Shown here: one piece after another, positions 59,641 through 64,000 of the stretch
Position numbering within the stretch: position 1 is the first letter of the stretch
How the letters are laid out: each line of letters starts with the position of its first letter
Source of the DNA: Rhodanobacter sp. C05
GTDB taxonomy: Bacteria > Pseudomonadota > Gammaproteobacteria > Xanthomonadales > Rhodanobacteraceae
NCBI RefSeq assembly: GCF_002001165.1
Contig: NZ_MUNQ01000012.1
Span: 1-64,000 of the forward strand
Reading direction: 5' to 3'
Length of the DNA stretch: 64,000 nt
Translations under genes and position numbers: made by a program
Notes under the pieces: model-generated
The model's database searches: none
What the model was told of the DNA's origin: nothing
What the model saw: the letters and a program-made list of their open reading frames with translations, nothing else

Positions 59641-60570
59641 TCAAGCCAGGCGGTGCACTCGAACCTGCGAGAGCAACGCCTCAACCGCCCGCCGTTCGAC
59701 GAAACCGGTTTCCTCACCTTGCGCATTGGCTGCGCCGCAAGCGACGCCCAGACGCAAGGTCTCTTCCAAATTCATGCTCCGCGCCATGCCCACCGTCATG
59801 CCGGCCAGCAGGCAGTCGCCCGAGCCCACGGTGTTGTGCACTTGCGCCAGCTCGATCGCGGCGTGCCAGATGCCACTCGCATCGGCAGCCACCGCGCCCA
59901 GCGCACCCATCGTCACTACCGGCATTGCGACGCCACGCGCATGCAGTTCGCGAACCGCAGCCACCGCCGCAGCGAGATCGCCAATCGGGCGATCGAGCAA
60001 TTCGGTGATCTCGTCGCGATTGGGTTTGACCAGAAAAGGTTGGGCCTGCACGGCGTGCTGCAGCAGCTCGCCACCGGCGTCGACCAGGCAACGTTTGTCG
60101 GCATCGCGCACATGCGCGGCCAGTTCGGCATAGGTGGTCGGCGAAAAGCCGCGTGGCAGGCTGCCGGACAGCACGATCAGGTCACTGTCATCGACGCCAC
60201 GACGGAACGCGCGCAGCAGTGCTTCCTGCTGCGTACTGTCCAGCAGCGGCCCCTGCCCGAGGATTTCGGTGATCTGGCCGTTCGCGTCCTGCAGTGCGAT
60301 GCAGGTGCGCAGGTTGTCGGCGACCTCGATGCCGTGGAACAGCACGCCGCGCTCGCACATCTGCCGACCGATCATGTTGCGATGTGCAGGATCGACCAGG
60401 CCGACCAGCTGCACGCGCTCACCCAGCGCGGCGATCGTCTGCGCCACGTGCAGGCCCTTGCCGCCGGGGCAGACCTGTTCGTCGAGTGCACGACTGACTT
60501 CGCCGGGACGCAGCGAGTCCAGCCGGATGAACCGGTCGATCGCCGTATTGAAACCGATGACCGTGATCAC
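59641..60570 (-). CDS. PfkB-type sugar-phosphate kinase (tagatose-6-P/1-phosphofructokinase type)
   Basis: 309 residues. The N-terminus ITVIGFNTAIDRFIRLDSLR and CPGGKGLHVAQTIAALG fit the LacC/FruK subgroup, which phosphorylate tagatose-6-phosphate or fructose-1-phosphate. The catalytic Asp is in NTVGSGDCLLAGMTVGMA, and ATP-binding blocks lie around VKPNRDEITELL. It overlaps the next kinase gene by four bases (ATGA) and thus belongs to an operon with it and the SIS gene. Role inferred: second phosphorylation step before the aldolase. Confidence 0.85.
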   Translation of the reverse strand: MITVIGFNTAIDRFIRLDSLRPGEVSRALDEQVCPGGKGLHVAQTIAALGERVQLVGLVDPAHRNMIGRQMCERGVLFHGIEVADNLRTCIALQDANGQITEILGQGPLLDSTQQEALLRAFRRGVDDSDLIVLSGSLPRGFSPTTYAELAAHVRDADKRCLVDAGGELLQHAVQAQPFLVKPNRDEITELLDRPIGDLAAAVAAVRELHARGVAMPVVTMGALGAVAADASGIWHAAIELAQVHNTVGSGDCLLAGMTVGMARSMNLEETLRLGVACGAANAQGEETGFVERRAVEALLSQVRVHRLA

Positions 60571-61490
60571 GGCACGTTCGCCAGCAAGGTGTGCACTTCC
60601 GACACGCTGGCCTGGCCGACCGTTCCGCCCGTGCGTCGCGTGGAAAGGCTGCCGCAGGCACTGCCCCAGCGCATGCAGTCATGCAGCGTCTGGCCGCGCA
60701 GCCACGCATGCAGAAAACCGGCGTCGAACGAATCGCCGGCGCCGGTACTGTCGACCGGATTGACGGCGAACGCTGGCACTTCGAGCAACTGCTCCTGATC
60801 CAGGCTGGCGCAGCCAAGCTGTCCGCGCTTCACCACGGTTTGCGTGCGTCCGTTGTCGAGCGCACGCAGACCGGCAAGCACGCTGTCGTGTCCGGTGATG
60901 GCCGCCAATTCCAGCTCGTTCGGCAGGAACAGGTCGACCTCGGTCAGCGTATCGAGCAGGTCGGACGCCCACGTCTGTTCTGGATCGAAGCCGGGATCGA
61001 GCGAAGTGCTCAGACCGGCGGCATGCGCACGCGCGAAGAGCGTGCGGCAGTCGGGCCGCAGCGCACGCTGCAGGTAGTACGAAGAAACATGCAGGTGATC
61101 GGCGCCGGCCAGCAACGCGTCATCCACTTCGTCCGCACGCAGCGCGGCGATCGCGCCGGGGAACGTCACCAAGGCGCGATCCTGCGGCGTCGACAGCGAG
61201 ACGGTGACGCCGGTGCGCAAGGTCGCGTCCGGCTGCACCGCGGCGACGTCGATGCCCGCGGCGCGCAGTGCGTCGAGACAATAGGTACCCCAGCTGTCGG
61301 CTCCGAGTTTGCCGCGAAATGCAACCGGATTGCCCAGCCTGGCCAGCCCCATCGCACAGATCATCGAGGAGCTGCCTGGCGTCATGCAGAAGTCGCCGGC
61401 CAGCACTTCGCGACCAGGCGCGGGCAACGCATGGCAATGCTTGAAGACCAGATCGACGTTGATTTCGCCGACGACCAGGATGCGCTTCAT
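60567..61490 (-). CDS. PfkB-family carbohydrate kinase
   Basis: 307 residues. MKRILVVGEINVDLVFKHCH and PGSSSMICAMGLARLGNPVA are typical ribokinase-like blocks, and the catalytic motif is VDSTGAGDSFDAGFLHA. It is less like LacC than its neighbour and closer to ribokinase-type sugar kinases (fructo-, keto- or amino-sugar kinase). Four-base overlaps with both adjacent genes show coupling. Substrate is probably the free sugar released by the locus. Confidence 0.85.
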   Translation of the reverse strand: MKRILVVGEINVDLVFKHCHALPAPGREVLAGDFCMTPGSSSMICAMGLARLGNPVAFRGKLGADSWGTYCLDALRAAGIDVAAVQPDATLRTGVTVSLSTPQDRALVTFPGAIAALRADEVDDALLAGADHLHVSSYYLQRALRPDCRTLFARAHAAGLSTSLDPGFDPEQTWASDLLDTLTEVDLFLPNELELAAITGHDSVLAGLRALDNGRTQTVVKRGQLGCASLDQEQLLEVPAFAVNPVDSTGAGDSFDAGFLHAWLRGQTLHDCMRWGSACGSLSTRRTGGTVGQASVSEVHTLLANVP

Positions 61491-62713
61491 GCGCCCTCTC
61501 CATGCCCATTTTTCGAGCTGCGCTCGCTGTGCATCGGAAAGTGCCCGACCACGCGTGTGAGCACACCCTGCGACGGCGTATCGGGCCTGCCGCCCAGCTC
61601 CAGGCAGCGGAAGAACGCGAGCAGTTGCCCGACGGCCACATCCGCCAGCAATGGCAGTGCATCGTCTGTCGTACCAAGCCCCGCCAACTCCACCGCTACG
61701 TCGTTCGGACCCAGCACATCAGCCGGGATGTGTTCGCCCACCAGCACCCGGGTTAGGCCCAGCTGTTTGCGCGACAGTTCGCGCAGCAGGTCGAGTTCGT
61801 ACGCACGCACCGCCGGATCCGGCGACAGGAAGCCGACCACCAGGCTCTGCCCGTCGAGGCTGGACATCGGCCCATGGCGCAGGCCGAGATAAGTCTCCGC
61901 CATCGTGACCACCGCGCCACCGCTCATTTCCAGCATCTTCAACGCGGACTCATGAGCCGCGCCAAGCGCGCCGCCGCTGCCCAGATAGACGACGTTGCTG
62001 AATTCACCACGGGCAACCGCCGCGAGCGCATCCGCCTGCTCGTCGAAGACGTGCTGGACGCTGCGTGCCAGCCGGTTCACCGCGGCGATGGCGTCACTGT
62101 CTTGGTGCTGGACCAGACCTGCGCCGGCCAGCAACAGATTGGTGAAGCTGCTGGTCATCACCAGGCTGCGGTCATTGGTGCGTTCGTCGAGCACCAGAAC
62201 GGTCACCCGGGGATCATCGCGGTAACTGGTGGCGAGCCTGCCATTGGCATTGCAGGTGATGACCAGATGGCGATAGTCAGGCGCATCCGCCAACAGGCGA
62301 TCCACTACGCCGCAGCTTTCCGGGCTGTCGCCCGAACGCGCCAGCGAAATCAGCAAGCCGGCACCGGGCGGGAGCACACTGCGCCAATGCGTAAGCAAGG
62401 TGCCGGCTGCGATGGCCTGTGCCGGGATGCCCAGGCCGAGCTGCAGGGTGGGTGCAAGGCATTCGCCGATATACATCGAACTGCCCGAGCCGGTCAGCAC
62501 GATATGGCTCGGCGGTGGCGTCAACGCAGCCTGCAACTGCTCCCGCCGTTGTGGACTGCGCAGCAAGTCGGCCGTAGCCACCCATGTCGCCGGTTGCTGC
62601 AGAATCTCGCGCAGGGTGTCGGCGTAGCCGCGCTCCTGCTGTTCTGCCAGAGGAAGCGACAGCAGCTCCCGCAGTCCGATCGAATCTTTCGTTTTATTTC
62701 TTAATTTTGACAT
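61487..62713 (-). CDS. agaS: AgaS-like SIS-domain sugar isomerase
   Basis: 408 residues using the ATG at 62713; an ATG 30 bases upstream is also in frame. Two SIS domains are seen: GSGSSMYIGECLAPTLQLGL and ISLARSGDSPESCGVVDRLL in the first, then YLGSGGALGAAHESALKMLE and ETYLGLRHGPMSSLDGQSLV in the second. The arrangement matches AgaS, the galactosamine-6-phosphate deaminase/isomerase that yields tagatose-6-phosphate. It is first in the agaS-kinase-kinase operon and is divergent from the aldolase. Confidence 0.87.
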   Translation of the reverse strand: MSKLRNKTKDSIGLRELLSLPLAEQQERGYADTLREILQQPATWVATADLLRSPQRREQLQAALTPPPSHIVLTGSGSSMYIGECLAPTLQLGLGIPAQAIAAGTLLTHWRSVLPPGAGLLISLARSGDSPESCGVVDRLLADAPDYRHLVITCNANGRLATSYRDDPRVTVLVLDERTNDRSLVMTSSFTNLLLAGAGLVQHQDSDAIAAVNRLARSVQHVFDEQADALAAVARGEFSNVVYLGSGGALGAAHESALKMLEMSGGAVVTMAETYLGLRHGPMSSLDGQSLVVGFLSPDPAVRAYELDLLRELSRKQLGLTRVLVGEHIPADVLGPNDVAVELAGLGTTDDALPLLADVAVGQLLAFFRCLELGGRPDTPSQGVLTRVVGHFPMHSERSSKNGHGEGA

Positions 62714-62770
62714 TTTGCCAAATTCGATTGAATATGAAAGCATGTAGCTTCTGAACCGAGAGTATTCGAA
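62714..62770. promoter_or_regulatory. Divergent promoter region of the sugar operon and aldolase
   Basis: Only about 57 bases separate the two starts. It includes the imperfect palindrome ATTCGATTGAAT and an AT-rich TTTATTTCTTAATTTTGACA just inside the agaS end, as expected for a shared operator. No dedicated regulator gene is in the window. Confidence 0.5.
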
Positions 62771-63688
62771 ATGAAACAAAGCTTGCAAGAGGTTTCGAAC
62801 ACTGGCAGCCAACTTTCCCGGCTCGCCCTGTCCCACGGCAAGCGCACCCGCCTGTGGCGGTTGCTGTACGGCCACGGCCCGCGCAACGGCAGCTTGCTGG
62901 TGCTGCCGCTGGATCAGGGACTGGAGCATGGTCCCACCGATTTCTTTCCCCACCCACCGGCCGTCGATCCGGGCTACCAGTTTGAGCTCGCCGCGGCCGG
63001 GGGCTTTTCTGCCATCGCGCTGGGCATTGGCCTGGCCGAGAAGTACATGGCCGAGTACTGCGGCCAGGTGCCGCTGATCCTCAAGCTCAACGGCAAGACC
63101 AATATCGCCAGCGACGCCGAGGCCACCTCGCCGCTGTTTGCCTCGGTCGAGGATGCCGTGCGCCTCGGTGCCGACGCAGTCGGCTACACCATGTATGTGG
63201 GTTCGCCGCGCCAGCATGACGAGTTCCGTCAGTTCGAGAAGGTGCGCCAGGATTGCGAGCGCTACGGCATGCCGCTGGTCATGTGGGCATATCCGCGTGG
63301 CAGCGCCGTCAATGCCAAGGGCGGCACCAACACGCTGTACGCGCAGGATTACGCTGCCCGCGTCGCGCTGGAGCTGGGCGCCGACATCGTCAAGCTGCAC
63401 GAGCCCAACGACAGCGTGGCCAATGTGCCGGCGCCCTACGACAAGCTGCAGGAAGATGCTGGCGCCCGTTGCGCCCGCGTGGTGCGTTCGGCCGGCCGCA
63501 CAATGGTGCTGTTCTCCGGCGGCGAGAAGAACGACGACGACGCGGCGGTGCTGCGCAAGGTCGAGTTCTACATGCAGTCCGGCGCCAACGGCGTGATGTT
63601 CGGCCGCAACATGTGGCTGCGGCCGTTTGATCAGGCGGTGGCGCTGACGCGGCAGGTGCATGACATCATGGCGAAATATCCGCGCTGA
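62771..63688 (+). CDS. Class I fructose/tagatose-bisphosphate aldolase (DhnA/FbaB type)
   Basis: 305 residues. The family blocks are LLVLPLDQGLEHGPTDFF, LILKLNGKTNIASDAEATSP and SGANGVMFGRNMWLRPF. Lys208 in GADIVKLHEPNDS is positioned as the Schiff-base lysine. It cleaves ketose-1,6-bisphosphates to DHAP and glyceraldehyde-3-phosphate. Because the divergent operon encodes an AgaS homologue and two sugar kinases, tagatose-1,6-bisphosphate is a likely in vivo substrate along with fructose-1,6-bisphosphate. Confidence 0.87.
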   Translation: MKQSLQEVSNTGSQLSRLALSHGKRTRLWRLLYGHGPRNGSLLVLPLDQGLEHGPTDFFPHPPAVDPGYQFELAAAGGFSAIALGIGLAEKYMAEYCGQVPLILKLNGKTNIASDAEATSPLFASVEDAVRLGADAVGYTMYVGSPRQHDEFRQFEKVRQDCERYGMPLVMWAYPRGSAVNAKGGTNTLYAQDYAARVALELGADIVKLHEPNDSVANVPAPYDKLQEDAGARCARVVRSAGRTMVLFSGGEKNDDDAAVLRKVEFYMQSGANGVMFGRNMWLRPFDQAVALTRQVHDIMAKYPR

Positions 63689-63691
63689 CTT

Positions 63692-63825
63692 CCCCCTCTC
63701 TCCTTTGGGGAGAGGGCTGGGGTGAGGGGCCGATATGGCGAAAGCTCTCATCGAAAAGTGCTTTGATCTAGGGTTTTCGCGAGCACCCGCCCCTCACCTC
63801 AATCCTCTCCCCAGAGGGGAGAGGA
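63692..63825. repeat. GC-rich inverted repeat element
   Basis: CCCTCTCTCCTTTGGGGAGA, then GGGCTGGGGTGAGGGGC, mirrors GCCCCTCACCTCAATCCTCT, then CCCCAGAGGGGAGAGG, with about 55 bases between. It lies between the aldolase and the next gene. The same word type occurs at 50871 and inside icmF. Confidence 0.8.
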
Positions 63826-63844
63826 AGAAAACCGAGACGACGCC

Positions 63845-64000
63845 ATGACCCACCAAAAATCCTGCCTCTGCTGCGCGCCCCCCACAGGAGCTGGCACGGT
63901 TCGCATCGAAAGCAGCAAAAACCCGCTGCAGACCCAGCCGGATGCCGGCAAGAGCGGGCTGCGCCTGAAGGACTTCCAGCCGCGCAGCATGCTGCATGTG
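63845..64000 (+). CDS. Start of an amidohydrolase-like gene (cut by the window edge)
   Basis: Only the first 52 codons are visible. They begin MTHQKSCLCCAPPTGAGTVR and contain SGLRLKDFQPRSMLHV. The last block resembles the lead-in to the metal-binding HTH motif of the amidohydrolase 2 family in related genomes. The frame is open to the edge. The CLCC cluster at the start is unusual. The identification is tentative. Confidence 0.5.
   Translation, partial: MTHQKSCLCCAPPTGAGTVRIESSKNPLQTQPDAGKSGLRLKDFQPRSMLHV

Noticed and set aside
1-64000. CRISPR array or tRNA/rRNA genes
   Set aside because: I saw no regularly spaced direct repeats, and no tRNA-like or rRNA-like sequence. The repeats present are dispersed and palindromic.

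Overview
The window looks like chromosomal DNA from a GC-rich gammaproteobacterium of the Xanthomonadales, most like the Rhodanobacteraceae (Dyella/Rhodanobacter type). The reasons are the codon use, a very large TonB-dependent receptor beside glycosidases, an IcmF-type fused mutase, many secreted WXXGXW-type proteins, and dispersed palindromic repeats with the core GTCATTCCCGCGAAAGCGGG. This is inference from gene content; there is no rRNA or tRNA gene in the window.

Layout. 0-12.3 kb is ordinary accessory chromosome: an ECF42-type sigma factor with its DGPF/YCII partner, a Tat-exported duplicated protein facing a LysR regulator, an M28 peptidase, an MHS-family transporter, a sulfotransferase, and an AraC-VOC pair. 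12.5-25.6 kb holds two lipoproteins, a bactofilin, an SGNH esterase, a CadC-like regulator, YceI, DsbA, DinB, TetR, MtfA and then a two-gene cassette (22.8-23.5 kb, minus strand) that I recognise as a Tse2-like toxin with its Tsi2-like immunity protein. No type VI secretion gene is visible nearby.

25.7-41 kb is a mosaic, partly AT-richer region. It has repeat elements, truncated 3' ends of genes, three partial or whole copies of a GST/small-gene cassette (two of them bracketing a secreted patatin-like lipase), an XRE regulator with a clear palindromic operator, a CheD/CNF-like Cys-His protein of unknown role, and a retron-type defence operon at 36.8-39.3 kb. The retron consists of a reverse transcriptase and an OLD-like ATPase-TOPRIM effector, with a candidate msr-msd RNA directly upstream.

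41-52 kb is metabolic: an RDD protein, a lipoprotein, the fused isobutyryl-CoA mutase IcmF (carrying two in-frame repeat insertions), a TetR-hydrolase pair, three WXXGXW proteins, a leucine/valine dehydrogenase and isovaleryl-CoA dehydrogenase. The mutase and the two dehydrogenases fit branched-chain amino acid catabolism.

52.2-63.7 kb is a galactoside utilisation locus. It contains a GH35 beta-galactosidase, a GH36-like alpha-galactosidase, a SusC-sized TonB receptor, two PfkB sugar kinases, an AgaS-like SIS isomerase (translationally coupled) and a divergent class I aldolase. Together they could release galactose or amino-galactose units, take them up and process them through a tagatose-phosphate type route. 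The window ends inside a probable amidohydrolase.

Across the window, RAYT remnants and many copies of short words such as GTGAACCTGACCCC and AAAGCGGGTCAG sit at the borders of broken genes. REP-like elements therefore seem to have shaped much of the region.
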